A stretch of DNA of 64,000 nt from Apoderus coryli (Eukaryota > Arthropoda > Insecta > Coleoptera > Attelabidae): the NCBI GenBank assembly GCA_911728435.2, contig OU452204.1, positions 12,772,001-12,836,000 of the forward strand, read 5' to 3'. A program made the translations under genes and the position numbers. Shown in pieces: positions 32,890 to 43,524 of this stretch; the first letter of the stretch is position 1; the number at the start of each line of letters is the position of its first letter. The notes under the pieces were generated by a model, which saw nothing but the letters and a program-made list of their open reading frames with translations, was not told the DNA's origin and did not search any database.

Positions 32890-33420
32890 TTGTGGCTCAT
32901 GTCTATTTATTTTTCACCCAACATACCCAATTTTCTTAATGAATTCGATTATTACGAGTAGGTAGAAGGACTAATTGATCGAATATTGTCAATCTAGATC
33001 TAGCCACAGCTGGGCAAGAATCATACGTGTTTTGCCGTGTCATCATCCTCCATCAGGCATTCGGGATTTTCCAGAAGGCCTAATCTCGAGAAATAATGAT
33101 TCAAACGACAGTAGCCAGTGAGGCAGCACAGTATTATGTATTTGGCCATGGTAAGCTATGCCAGTTACGGGTTCTGGTCCTATAAATTCTGTTGGCGATT
33201 TCATTCCCCTTTAAACCAGAGTGGCTAAAGTCAGATTATTGTTTCTCCCGATATTAGACAGCCTGTTTTGACAATTCCACACTGTTGTTGATGTGGATTT
33301 TAATGAGTTTAGGGCTATTATGGCCGCTTGCTGCAAACAAGGACCTTATTTAAAAGACTGTAAGCCTTAGGTCCTCTTGGAAGTAGTCCCATAAGCGCTT
33401 GATCAACCAGATAAGTCACC
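32890..33420 (-). pseudogene. RNase H and zinc-knuckle part of an R1/I-type retrotransposon
   Basis: Minus strand, with frame changes: AAIIALNSLKSTSTTVWNCQ, then NRLSNIGRNNNLTL, an HSGLKGNEIANR block (the RNase H segment usually WVPGHSGIEGNE-AD), PEPVTGIAYHGQ, and finally NPECLMEDDDTAKHV followed by CPAV, the cysteine/histidine region after RNase H in these elements. RNase H helps remove RNA after reverse transcription. It is heavily decayed and shares its domain order with the plus-strand element at 34.4-36.7 kb. Confidence 0.7.
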
Positions 33421-33429
33421 TCTATATTT

Positions 33430-34420
33430 CTGTATCAATTAGTTGCGATAATTTATGCAACCAACAATTCTCGTCAGAGTAGAGCTCCTGTTTGTGTATT
33501 GCACAACATAAAAGGTTGTTGTACACTGCACCATCAGGAATCATAAAGATAAAATATCAAATATCCGAACTTAAGTAACTCTCATTATTATTAGTATTAG
33601 GATTATCACAAACAGCTCACTTATATCTCTATTTCTATAGTCTTAAATAAAGCTCATAGAAAATCATAAAGCTTTAAGATAAGTCATTTATAAAATTTAA
33701 AATAATTACTACTACTACTATTATAGTAATTACTAATTATTTGCAATTATTATTGTATTGTATGTCATGAATTTATCTCTTCCTCTTAGCCTTACCAAAG
33801 TTTATCTTATTTAGCATATTATTCACTTTAGAAACACCTCAAGTAACAAGATAATTGTTTATTAGTTTACAAACTTAAGAATATATTGGGTTAGTGTTTA
33901 ACTGGGGTGGATAAAATCGATTAGCTAGCTAGTTAGTGTCGGTGTATTCAATATTCAGCTGAAAGGAAAAGGATACAGATATTTTTGTATTTATCAAATT
34001 AAATTAAACGTAAATATTTTATAAACGAGAAATTTATTATGGCTAACAAAAAGGCATATAATTTGTTAATTTAAAATAAAAATGCATAATGCGATTGCAT
34101 TAGATAACTCGCTTGCCAAAATGTAGCTTCGCATTTGGGTAAAGTGAAAGATAGCAGAGCACAGATAAAATCCGTCAGAATTACTGTGTAATTCTCTATT
34201 ATTTGGTTGTTTTTTGCGTGAGGGGTCATATTAACTGTTGATTTGACGGAGAACCGTTCGAAAAATAATAAAATTATCACCTGCTAGAATTTTGTATAAT
34301 TTTGACCATTTTCATATTATTTGTTTATCTAATGGCAGCATTGGATGTATCGATTTGTCTGGCTGTTGTGGAGATTGTATATCGGTTGACATGTTGTCTC
34401 TGTCACTATGCTTACTGTAA
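33430..34420. other. Noncoding stretch
   Basis: No gene or repeat recognised. Confidence 0.5.
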
Positions 34421-34767
34421 AGTCGACATTAGCAAGGCATTATAATAAAACTTTAAGGAAAGAGAGACTCGTGGTAGGACGTACTGCGAGGACATAGAAA
34501 CTCCAGAATGTGCCAGACTCGGTAGAATTCTCGCGGAAGGAACAGGAGACACCATTACGACTATAAGGGGAGAAAACGGTGTCTTCACAAATACGGGAAG
34601 GAAGGAAGGAGAAGGACTTCTGAGAGTACATTTTCCCAGCTCTGATATTACAAACATGTCACTGGAAAATTGGCAACATACGAATCTGGGACCCAAAATA
34701 AAGGCTACCAGAGAGAGCTGGCAATACGCAAACACAGTGATAAATTTGTAGTGCAATTAAATGGGTC

Positions 34768-35885
34768 TTGAGTACATTTAACCATATAATTTACCGAGAA
34801 TTAGGCATTTATCCAAAAATGTTGCAGAAGGGAGGAGACTCCCTGATTAGCAGCCTGTGTATGGTATACTGGGGAAGTCTGGCACTGGGCTACCTGCCAA
34901 AAAGTTGTCAAATAAGCAGAGTAGCATTTATATCCAAACCTGGGAAATCCGGACAGGAGGGGGCAAAGGCTATGCGACCAATAAATTTAACGTATTTCTT
35001 GCTAAAGCAGGTAAATAATGAATAGACATATTCGGGACGGAGCTCTGGAAATAGTGCTACTACACTCGATTCAGACAGCGCTGCATCAGCTAGTATACGC
35101 CCTGGAAAGAACGGAGGTTCTTTTTGCAACTTTGCTGGATATACAAGGAGCCTTTGATAATGTTCTAACGAACTCAATCCTAGGAGCACTGAGGCAACGG
35201 GGCATCAATGTTACTCGCTCCAGGTGGATAAACTGCATGCTTAAAGGAAGAATGTAATGGGGGATACAATAATAACAAACCTCTACGAGGGTGCCGCATG
35301 GGGGAGTACTGTCTCCCCTGATGTGGAACCTTGTTAAAGACGAGTTGCTAAAAGCTCTGGACAATGAGGGATTTGGGATTCTGGGTTTTGCAGATGACCT
35401 AGTCATACATGTCTAGGGAAAGTTTAATAGCATAGTAAGGGGACGTATGCAACGGGCCCTTGATATAGCAATAAACTGAACTTTGGAATAGGGACTAAGA
35501 ACACTGATTGTACACTGCGGTAGTCAGACCTATGATAATATACTCGTCGCTGATTTGGCGGACGAAGACGAAACAGCAAAACGCCATTGCTGAGTTGGGC
35601 AGGGTACAGATACTTGCCTGCGTAGCAACCACGGGAGCTTTTAAAACTACTGCGACAACAGCAATGGAAGTATTGCAGAACTTCCCACCCTTGCACATCA
35701 TGGAGGCAGAACGGCATTCATTACACTGCGAGGGTTGGTTGGAACTGTACCGCTCATGGGGGACATATCAAAATTGGGGCATCATAGACATGCCCATGGA
35801 CCACATCAGACCAAAATTTGAATTTGACATAAACTTCGAGGTGCATATTATGGACCGAGGAGTTTTTAATCAAGACTGTGGACAC
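34768..35885 (+). pseudogene. Reverse transcriptase of the R1/I-type element
   Basis: Order: LGYLPKSCQISRVAFISKPG with KAMRPINLTYFLLK (fingers), frame change, RHIRDGALEIVLLHSIQTAL and VLFATLLDIQGAFDNV (motif A, D-x-x-GAFD), RSRWINCMLKGRM, a stop at 35255-35257, RVPHGGVLSPLMWNLVKDE in another frame, GILGFADDLVIHV (motif C, aspartates kept), and TAVVRPMIIYSSLIWR from about 35510, with ELGRVQILACVATTGAFKTT after it. At least four frame changes or stops. Clade is inferred from the LDIQGAFDN and FADDLVI wording and the RNase H that follows. Confidence 0.8.
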
Positions 35886-36640
35886 TGAGAGGGACCTGGT
35901 TTACAGACGGGTCAAAAATTGAAAGTGAAAGTGGTGCAGGAATATATAGTGAGACAAGGAACTCCAATCTAAGATTCTCACTGGGGAAAAACACATCCGT
36001 GTTTCAAGCCGAAGTGTTGGCAATTTTACAATGTGCAATACTAAACAGATTGAGGTATTATACAAACAGATAGCCAGGCGGCCTTAAGGGCGCTGAAAAG
36101 CCCCAAGGTTACAACTAAACTGGTATTGTAATGCTAAAGAGAACTCAAAGCCTTGGCGGACCACAATAGGGTGGATTTAGGGTGGGTCCCGGGGCACTCG
36201 GTAATAGAAAGCAACGAGAGAGCGGATTGGCTGTCTAGACAAACAGTTAAAACCCCATATACTGGTACGGAACCTGCGCTGGGCTTGTATAAAAGAATGG
36301 CGAGTGAACTCCTCAAGTGATGGACCAAAAGCGTGCACCAGAGCATATTCCCAAGCAGGAGCATGGTAAGTCATACCTGGTGCAGCAACAAAACGCACTG
36401 GAAAACTGCGGAGGGACCACCTAAATAAGATGGGGCTGTATAACGGGGACCTACAATGGACATTGCGTAATGGGGCAGTTGAAACAGCTTACCATGTAAT
36501 ATGCGAGTGTCTAACCTTACAACGAAGGCGACACGCTATTTTTGGGCATGCACTGACACCAAATACATAACTGAACTCCACAAGTTAGTGGAGGGTACAG
36601 GGTTGTTGGATTGGGTGGCATAAAATACGGGGACTTTTCA
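35886..36640 (+). pseudogene. RNase H domain and C-terminal zinc-binding region
   Basis: GTWFTDGSKIESESGAGIYS opens the RNase H fold (DGS aspartate), followed by VFQAEVLAILQC (catalytic glutamate), TDSQAALRALKS after a frame change (third carboxylate), a stop, and NRVDLGWVPGHSVIESNERA (H and final acidic region). Then AYHVICECLTLQRRRHAIFG carries the C-terminal cysteine/histidine motif. Tail sequence after it decays. Confidence 0.8.
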
Positions 36641-36709
36641 CAATAAGCCCATGATGCTGCAGTGAACCCGGGACTTTTGTCGAACGGAGCCAGAAAAAAA
36701 AAGTGGATA

Positions 36710-38155
36710 TTTGTGGTTAGGTACGACTATGGTATTCTGACCAAGTTGATTAGGAAATTGCTAATTTACAAACTTAATTCTCGGTCTAGGTAAAGCCAGT
36801 GATTTTGTCCAATAGGCTATAATATTAATTTAATTATTAATAATTATAATTACTGCAATCTATAATATATAATCAAAATATTAAATAATAAATGTATGCT
36901 TATTGCTTATTGAACAGGTCTGTGCGTTTCAGCAACCTGTTTGATAGGTGACAAATGATCAGAAATAATAATTAACTTAGTTCAGCTTTCACCAATTCAA
37001 ATATATTATTTCTGTCGTTAGTAAATTTCGATTTGTGTGAAAGGTCGTCTATAATAGTATATCGTTTAGGTATATAAAGGCGACAACGAAGGAGATAAAG
37101 ACAATATGGTATAGTGCACAAGCAGCACGAGAAGTTTACCATCCGGCAGAACACAAATCAAACTATTCTGGTGAAGTCTGTTATCTTTAGAGCGTTTGAA
37201 TAATTAGTTTTACACCACCATCAGTCTTTGTCTTGTAAATTAGAGACTTGCGGTTAATTCTATATTGTTCTGTTAGCCATCGTAGCTCTATACAGTCTGT
37301 CACTAGGTTAAAATAGGTTTTATGTTTTAATATTTATTTTTATTTCAAGATTATTGTTGGTTGTTCTATATTTTCGCAGCAACATCATTAATTTGAAATG
37401 TATCCAAAGCCAGCATCTCATTTGTATAATAATTATTTTTTTGTTCACTATTGTCTTGTTTCCTTCAAGGCGTGAAAAATAGTACTTAAAACATAAGACG
37501 GTTGTAATAATAATTTTATTGTAACAAGACTACTATACTGAATACCCCCGGGACTCGTTATTTCTTTTTATGTTCGTATGATCAAAAAAAAAACGAGTGT
37601 CTCTTTCAAATTCTAAAACATCTTTTTGTGAAACATACAAAAGAGAAATAATAAAAGCACTTGCTCATTTATATCAGAGTACAAAATAATATATACTGGA
37701 TGAAGATTATTCTTTTGTATGTTGTATTCTATGTTACTCGTATATAGGTATAATATGTTTGGAATTGGATAGAGGCAATACAAATATCATTTCAAATTCT
37801 TTTTACCGTTGTGTAAGTATTTTCCTAAGATAATCAAAATCGTAGTAGAGTTGCTACAGTTTTGAAATTGATAAATAGAAACAGGGTGGACCTCGGATCT
37901 TATGTAAACGATCTATTTTCCTGAAAACCAGTTCGTTTTGTTCACAAGCAGGGGTTAAGTTGTACATTGTTTAAAAGGTACTTCGATTCTCATTAAAAAA
38001 ACCGTATCATGTTTTTCAATTTTGGACAAAATTGATGAAACAAAGGTGCTGGAAAGGTTCTAGATTGATTTATTTGCTTAAGTGCTAAAATTGATTCCAC
38101 TCAATAGTAAAATCTTTGTTCGCCATTTTTCCTAACAGGAGGTAGGTTATGTTTA
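36710..38155. other. Noncoding stretch
   Basis: No gene recognised with confidence. A minus-strand frame (36972-37154) ending FTNDRNNIFELVKAELS has some resemblance to C-termini of RNase H-bearing retroelements, but too little to assign. Confidence 0.45.
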
Positions 38156-38159
38156 ATAA

Positions 38160-40501
38160 ACAAATAACCAAATGAAATCTTGGAATTTCCGAAAGGCCGA
38201 TTTTGTTGGTTTGTATGATGCCCTTATACACTCAGACTGGTCTTACCTGAGTAGTGTTAATGATGTTAATAAGGCTGTATCGGCTTTTTACATGCATGTT
38301 TATCGTGTTTTTGATACTTTTGTGCCATTGTATAAAACATTCCGCCATATATATCCCTCATGGTACACCCCAGAGATTATTAAGAACATAAAACTGAAAG
38401 CTTCTCTTCACAAAAAATAAAAACGTTATAATAGTACATTTTATTATAACAAATTTAGGGAGATGAGGTATATGAAACGCCAGATTACTGAGGCATTTGA
38501 CGAATTTGCTCGCATTGCTGAGTCAAATGTTAAGGAGAATCCTAAAGCTTTTTGGAGTTTTATTAATGCTCGGAACTATACTACGAGATTGCCTGGAGCT
38601 ATGAGGTTTCGGGACAGTACTTTTGAGGATCCTCAACAGATAGTCAATGCTTTTGCGAATTACTTCGAAAGTGTCTATATTGATTCATCTATATTTTCTA
38701 ATGATGGCGCGTTGCCAAACATCAGGGCGGATCCATTGCTCGGTGATATTTCTGAACAGGATATCATTGATGCTTCACGAAAATTAAAAAATAAGTGCAC
38801 GGCGGGACCAGATGGTGTTCCGTCGTTTCTGATTAAGGATTCTATTGGTGTATTTGCATCCCCTCTTTCAATTATTTTTAATCTTGTTTGTAGAACGCAG
38901 ATGTTTCCTAATGAGTTGAAGTTGGCAAGGGTCTGTCCTGTTTTCAAATCTGATGAGAAGTCTTTAATTACGAATTACAGACCAATATCTATTCTGTCGA
39001 ATTTTTCAAAGGTGTTTGAGATTATATTTTACCATCGTATGTATCAGCATGTTAAACCAATGCTTAGCCCATGTCAGCATGGATTTATTACAGGTAGATC
39101 GACTGTCACGAATCTGACTATATTTAGTCGATGCGTGTCCGAAATTCTGGACCAACGAGCTCAGGTTGATGCTATATATACAGATTTTGCCAAGGCATTT
39201 GACAGGATAGATCACGCGGTGTTGCTTGGGAAGCTGTATCAATTTGAAATTGGACTATGCTCAATAGCGTTAATGAAGTCCTATATAAGCCAAAGACAAC
39301 AATTCGTCTACTACAGCGGCTTTAAATCGGAAACTTATTGTGTAAGATCGGGTGTTCCACAGGGATCAAACCTTAGATCTCTTTTGTTTCTCCTATTTAT
39401 TAATGATCTTGCGGAATCCTTATTGTGTTCCAGATTGTTGTTTGCGGATGATGTCAAGATATTTTCGCCTATAAATACTATCGATGATTGTGTGAGATTA
39501 CAGGATGATCTTCGTGCAATAGGGGAATGGTGTGATACTAACAAGCTTGCCCTCAATTCATCGAAATGCAAAGTGGTTACGTTTACGAGAAAAACAGAAT
39601 GCACTGTGTTTAATTACGCCGTAAATCATGATGTCATTCCTAGATGCGATTCCGTCAGGGACCTTTATGTTACGTTTGATAATGCATTTGCGTTCTCTGA
39701 GCACATACTGAGCATGGTTTCGAGGGCCGCTAGGGCGTATGGCTTCTTAGTGAGGAATTCTAGGTCTTTCGTGGATAGAAGCACGTTGAGAACTTTGTAT
39801 TCTGCGTATGTGCGCTCCAAATTGGAATACTGTTCGATTGTTTGGTACCCATATTATAGTTGCTATAACCAGATGATTGAGAAAGTTCAACGCAAATTCT
39901 TGATATTTCTGTATTTTAGGTTAAACGGTTCTTATCTGCAGCATGATATATCGACTGTATATTTGTGTGATGTATTTCAGTATCAAAGTTTGGGTTTAAG
40001 GAGACAACTGTGTAGTGTTAAGTTTCTTTACGGCGTCTTGCACAATAAACTGGACGTACCTGAGCTTTTGCAGAGACTAAATTTTTTGGTTCTTAGAGTT
40101 AACTCTAGAGGCAGTTCGACCTTTTATAATGACAGACCACATACGAACCTAATAATAAAGTCACCTGTATATACCATGTGTTCCACATATAATCTTGTGA
40201 GCAGTGATTGTGATATTTTTTTTGAATCACTTGATGCGGTTTTAAAATCAGCTATCAGGGTACTTGAACCAGCTTAATGGCTCTGTATTTCCTTTTTTTA
40301 TCTTTGTTTTTAAGTTACATTTCATAACTGTATATGTATAATTCTTAAATACATTAGTTTTGTTTTGTTTTTGTTTTTAATATTACTATACTGTTGTATC
40401 AATATTTAAATATTATCGTATGTATAATCATTTGAGTGTAAAAATTGTTCTGTAAATGGTATTTTTTTACTGTAGAACAATAAAGCTATTATTATTATTA
40501 T
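38160..40501 (+). mobile_element. Jockey-like non-LTR retrotransposon, nearly intact RT
   Basis: 5'-truncated copy beginning in the linker between endonuclease and RT, carrying full RT and C-terminal regions, a 200-base 3' UTR and the 3' end ACAATAAAGCTATTATTATT with a (TTA)n tail at 40483-40501. No target duplication was located. It is the best-preserved retroelement in the window. Confidence 0.8.
38172..40277 (+). pseudogene. Linker, reverse transcriptase and C-terminal region (one nonsense codon)
   Basis: The linker (SWNFRKADFVGLYDALIHSD, WYTPEIIKNIKLKASLHKK) stops at a TAA at 38418-38420 and resumes in the same frame (KRYNSTFYYNKF), giving 604 further codons from 38463. RT blocks: KCTAGPDGVPSFLIKD, ITNYRPISILSNFSKVFE, CQHGFITGRSTVTNL, IYTDFAKAFDRIDHAVL (motif A), VRSGVPQGSNLRSLLFLLF, SRLLFADDVKIFSPI (motif C), LALNSSKCKVVTFTR and YVRSKLEYCSIVWYP. 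PQGSNLRSLLF has R-S in place of the usual G-P, which probably harms activity. Endonuclease is absent. The A-rich site of the nonsense codon suggests a point change of a lysine codon. Confidence 0.9.
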
Positions 40502-40539
40502 AACTCTTTTTTAAATGATCCCACAAAAAAAGTCTTAAG

Positions 40540-40870
40540 CTACGACCACATCTGCGCGCCGCTCGCCACGCGGACGGGCTTTCCGAGTGGTGCGCGAGCA
40601 CATCAGGATCCACCACATGTCGGGTTTTTGACGAACGCTTTGTATGCTCGCAGCACATAACATGTATGTGTGTTATGTGGTTCGCAGTACACACTAGACG
40701 GGAGCGCAAGAGGTGCATTGTTTTTGTTGCGCATGTCTTGAGCATCACTAGGTATAATGGTGTGATCCGAAGAAAATGTTATTAAGCTTATTGAAGCTTA
40801 CCTTCTGCAGCAGAGTTCGAAGTCACAAGATGACATTCGAGTGAAATTTTTATATTGGCCGCTAATTTAT
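40540..40870 (+). other. GC-rich element end with a possible MADF-domain start
   Basis: A markedly GC-rich patch (CACATCTGCGCGCCGCTCG near 40549) precedes an ATG at 40757. The next frame reads MV-stop-SEENVIKLIEAYLLQQ, resembling the beginning of a MADF DNA-binding domain (acidic, then LIEAY). GC-rich ends next to MADF/Myb-like ORFs are known in PIF/Harbinger transposons, so this may be such an end. The similarity is short and broken by a stop. Confidence 0.3.
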
Positions 40871-40879
40871 AATTAAAGC

Positions 40880-41200
40880 TCCTAGTAAAGCTAAATTTAA
40901 AGAAAAATATGTTGAGATGCACCTTGAGCTGAGTTCACCTTAGAGTATAGAACCATGCATTGTGTAGTATCTGTCTATATTTTGTCCCAACTTTCGGTTT
41001 GTTTTTCTTTTTGTTTTCCTATTTAAGGATTAAATTACATTATTGTTTTTCTTATGAAGTTCGTAGCGTATGGTATTATTAGTTGTATCCTTGGTACCAG
41101 CGTTTTTAGCACTGTTTAGAGGACTCAAAATGTATTGTAAAAATTTTGTTAGAAAGAGTAAATGATTTGTTTTCAAAAAAAAAAAAAAATTAAAAAGAAA
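40880..41200. other. Noncoding stretch
   Basis: No gene recognised; an A15 run lies near 41176. Confidence 0.5.
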
Positions 41201-41206
41201 AAATCC

Positions 41207-42086
41207 GTTTTTTGCGAATATCTCCGGAACCGTTTATCGTACAGAAAACAGCCTTTGTAAGCAATTTCTACTCACAATAAACTATGTTTTGTGCAAGAAT
41301 CTTTTTTTGATTTCATTTTTGGTGAAGATTTTGAAGGGGTGTTTTTCTCCCCAATTTCTACGCCACTGGAAAAACTACGGTTTTAAGATACCCATTTGAA
41401 CCGCCAATGTGTTTTACACAAAAAAGGTTCTCTTGGCTTAACCTCTAAAGTTGACCGTTTTCGAGGAAAATCAACGTGTTAAAAAAGATGGTCAATTTTT
41501 TGAAATAATTAAATTTTTTTCTAGTAATTGACGAAATATATTTAAACGTTAGAACAAGTAACAAAACTAAACGATAACCTCATAAATGCAAAATTAAGAA
41601 AAACAACAACAAATCATATACAGTTAAAGTAAATGTCTGCCGTTAGCTTCAATGCACGCAGCAATTCTTCGACTATTTTTAGGGTTTGGAGAATTTTGAA
41701 AAGACAACCTTTCCATCATTTTTAGTTTTTCTTTAATTTTGCAATTATGAAGTTAACGTTTAATGAGTAGAAAAAATTAAATTTGTTTCATAAAATTGAC
41801 CATGTTTCAAGTTGCATTTCCTGAAAAACGGTCAACTTTAGACTTATGACCAAGAGTAACTTTTTTGTGTAGAAAACATTGGCGGTTCAAATTGGTTTCT
41901 TAAATCCGTACTTTTTCCAATGGCGTAGAAATTGGGGAGAAAGACACCCACTCTCCCTTCAAAATCATCACCAAAAATTAATTAAAAAAAAAATTCTTGT
42001 GCAAAACTTAGCTTATTATGAGTAGAAAACGCTTACAAAGGCTGTTTTCTGTACGATAAACGGTTCCAGAGATATTCGCAAAAAAC
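41207..42086. mobile_element. DNA transposon remnant with about 270-bp inverted ends
   Basis: The left arm 41207-41475 and right arm 41815-42086 are diverged reverse complements sharing GTTTTTTGCGAATATCTC, CGTTTATCGTACAGAAAACA, GCGTAGAAATTGGGGAGAAA-type and AACGGTCAACTTTAGA-type blocks. On the minus strand in the centre (about 41700-41640) NPKNSRRIAACIEANGRH resembles the extreme C-terminus of a Tc1/mariner-group transposase. The rest of the gene is deleted, so it is a MITE-like derivative. Confidence 0.65.
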
Positions 42087-42120
42087 AGATTGTTAGGGAT
42101 TAATAGGGTATAAAGGTCCT

Positions 42121-42249
42121 GTGCAAGATGATCAAACTGAGTTCTTGGAAGAGAACAAAATTAAAGAAATCGTAAAGAAACACTCTCAATTCATTGGCTA
42201 CCCAATCAAACTAGTAGTAGAAAAGGAACGCGAAAAGGAATTGAGCGAT
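42121..42249 (+). pseudogene. Hsp90 gene fragment (43 codons)
   Basis: The frame reads [20 protein letters not shown], then [20 protein letters not shown] and LSD, matching the end of the N-terminal ATPase domain of cytosolic Hsp90, one of the most conserved stretches of that chaperone. Similarity stops abruptly at LSD, where Hsp90 has a run of acidic residues, and continues as unrelated codons to a stop at about 42322. No splice sites are evident at either edge, and no other Hsp90 part lies nearby. It sits between two mobile elements, so capture or a truncated processed copy is likeliest. The lack of stops suggests it is fairly recent. Confidence 0.85.
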
Positions 42250-42308
42250 CAAATGTTATGTTGGGGCAATTTAAATTGTTTCAAATTGACCAACACATCT
42301 TTTTTGTA

Positions 42309-42615
42309 TGTTTGTTGCTATTAAAACCACTATTCTGTTTAAAAATGACTATTTTATGTATATGTTTGACAAGTGGACTGTATTATATTTTTGACAACAA
42401 CTAATTCTAAATGACAGTAAAAAGTTCCATTGCATATTCGAAACAGTGTTACAGGATGTTAACAAATATGCGTTTAACATGCCGCCCACCTTGAAATAAT
42501 ACAATATTTCAATAAAAATAATTAACTTATACTAAATTACAATGTCTTTGATCAAGTTAACATCTTATTCCAGTGAACAAATTGAAAATTAAACGAAAAT
42601 TATGCAATCATAACA
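42309..42615 (-). repeat. BEL/Pao LTR, minus-strand copy
   Basis: 307 bp; on the minus strand begins TGTTATGATTGCATAATTTT and ends AATAGCAACAAACA. It follows the stop codon of the polyprotein (42620-42618) by 2 bases. Confidence 0.8.
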
Positions 42616-42617
42616 TA

Positions 42618-43042
42618 TTAGTCGGTAGGAAGTACACATAATTTATTAATAGCGCGTTTCACCACACCATTTTTTGTTTTAATAGACACTACTGGCACTA
42701 CATTATCCTTTCCTGGATGAACATTTTCAATGCGCCCTAGATGAAAAATGGCCTGCCAGGTATCACTCTTGATTCGGGAAGGTTACCCATTAATTGATTT
42801 CGGAAAAGTGGCTTGTTTCTAATACAAATTGTACATTTTCATAAAACCCTTTTAATGGCATTTTTGCCTGTTAAAATCCAATATTTATTTATAATAGAAG
42901 ATAGAAGTGCTGTAACACCTGCATGAAGATTACGAAGGTGTTCATGTCTAATAATCAATTCTGTGAGAGGATGTTTTGCAGGTAAGATTGCTGGGTGTTT
43001 TTGATCGAATGGTATGTGAGCATTCAACAATCTAACCTGCAA
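42618..43042 (-). pseudogene. BEL/Pao integrase zinc domain fused to polyprotein C-terminus
   Basis: Minus strand: RLLNAHIPFDQKHPAILPAK, HPLTELIIRHEHLRNLHAG (H2C2 zinc-binding histidines), KYWILTGKNAIKRVL, a TGA, KCTICIRNKPLFRNQLMGN and LPESRVIPGRPFF. Here the integrase core should start, but the frame passes directly, with a shift at TGGCAGGCCATTTTTC, into WQAIFHLGRIENVHPGKD and KRAINKLCVLPTD, stop, the polyprotein C-terminal domain. So the DDE integrase core is deleted. Non-functional. Confidence 0.85.
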
Positions 43043-43213
43043 AACATCCTCTCACAGAATTGACTATTAGACATGAACACCTTCGTAATCTTCATGCCTT
43101 TGAAATGGCATCTAGGGCGCATTGAAAATGTTCATCCAGGAAAGGATAATGTAGTGCCAGTAGTGTCTATTAAAACAAAAAATGGTGTGGTGAAACGTGC
43201 TATTAATAAATTA
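43026..43213 (+). pseudogene. Second BEL/Pao coding remnant, more deeply deleted
   Basis: Plus strand: PAKHPLTELTIRHEHLRNLHA joins at once to FEMASRAH and, one frame over, LGRIENVHPGKDNVV and KRAINKLC, leading into the LTR at 43214. It lacks the CTIC and MGNLPESRV part kept by the minus copy, so the two copies bear different internal deletions. Confidence 0.8.
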
Positions 43214-43520
43214 TGTTATGATTGCATAATTTTCGTTTAATTTTCAATTTGTTCACTGAAATAAGATGTTAACTTGATCAAAGACATTGTAATTTAGTAT
43301 AAGTTAATTATTTTTATTGAAATATTGTATTATTTCAAGGTGGGCGGCATGTTAAACGCATATTTGTTAACATCCTGTAACACTGTTTCGAATATGCAAT
43401 GGAACTTTTTACTGTCATTTAGAATTAGTTGTTGTCAAAAATATAATACAGTCCACTTGTCAAACATATACATAAAATAGTCATTTTTAAACAGAATAGT
43501 GGTTTTAATAGCAACAAACA
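43214..43520 (+). repeat. BEL/Pao LTR, plus-strand copy
   Basis: 307 bp, TGTTATGATTGC to GCAACAAACA; reverse complement of 42309-42615. Confidence 0.8.
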
Positions 43521-43524
43521 GGTC

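Larger units (their letters stand above)
34440..36702 (+). mobile_element. R1/I-type non-LTR retrotransposon with RNase H, 5'-truncated
   Basis: Runs from the pre-RT linker (ECARLGRILAEGTGDTI, VHFPSSD) through RT, RNase H and the C-terminal zinc-binding region, ending in an A run at 36691-36702. The endonuclease and ORF1 are absent. The A-run end contrasts with the TTA tails of other families here. Region is visibly richer in G and C than its flanks. Confidence 0.75.
42309..43520. mobile_element. BEL/Pao retrotransposon derivative as a head-to-head palindrome
   Basis: Two 5'-truncated, internally deleted BEL/Pao copies face each other. The minus-strand copy ends in an LTR at 42615-42309, the plus-strand copy in an LTR at 43214-43520; both LTRs are 307 bp and start TGTTATGATTGC. 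Just before each LTR is the C-terminal coding end with ENVHPGKDNVVPVVS. The minus copy keeps 23 bases (42617-42639 region) missing from the plus copy. A second inverted pair (42921-42990 and 43026-43097) holds the zinc-binding integrase segment. No target duplication was found. Confidence 0.85.

Noticed and set aside
34412..34756. 114-codon minus-strand frame and other minus frames at 34908-35717 and 36134-36398
   Set aside because: They are antisense to the recognised R1/I-type RT and RNase H on the plus strand.
38675..39604. Minus-strand frames of 78-90 codons
   Set aside because: Antisense to the jockey-like RT.
42121..42324. Functional Hsp90-related gene
   Set aside because: Only 43 codons match. 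The ATP-binding core, middle and C-terminal domains are absent, and the frame ends in unrelated codons.
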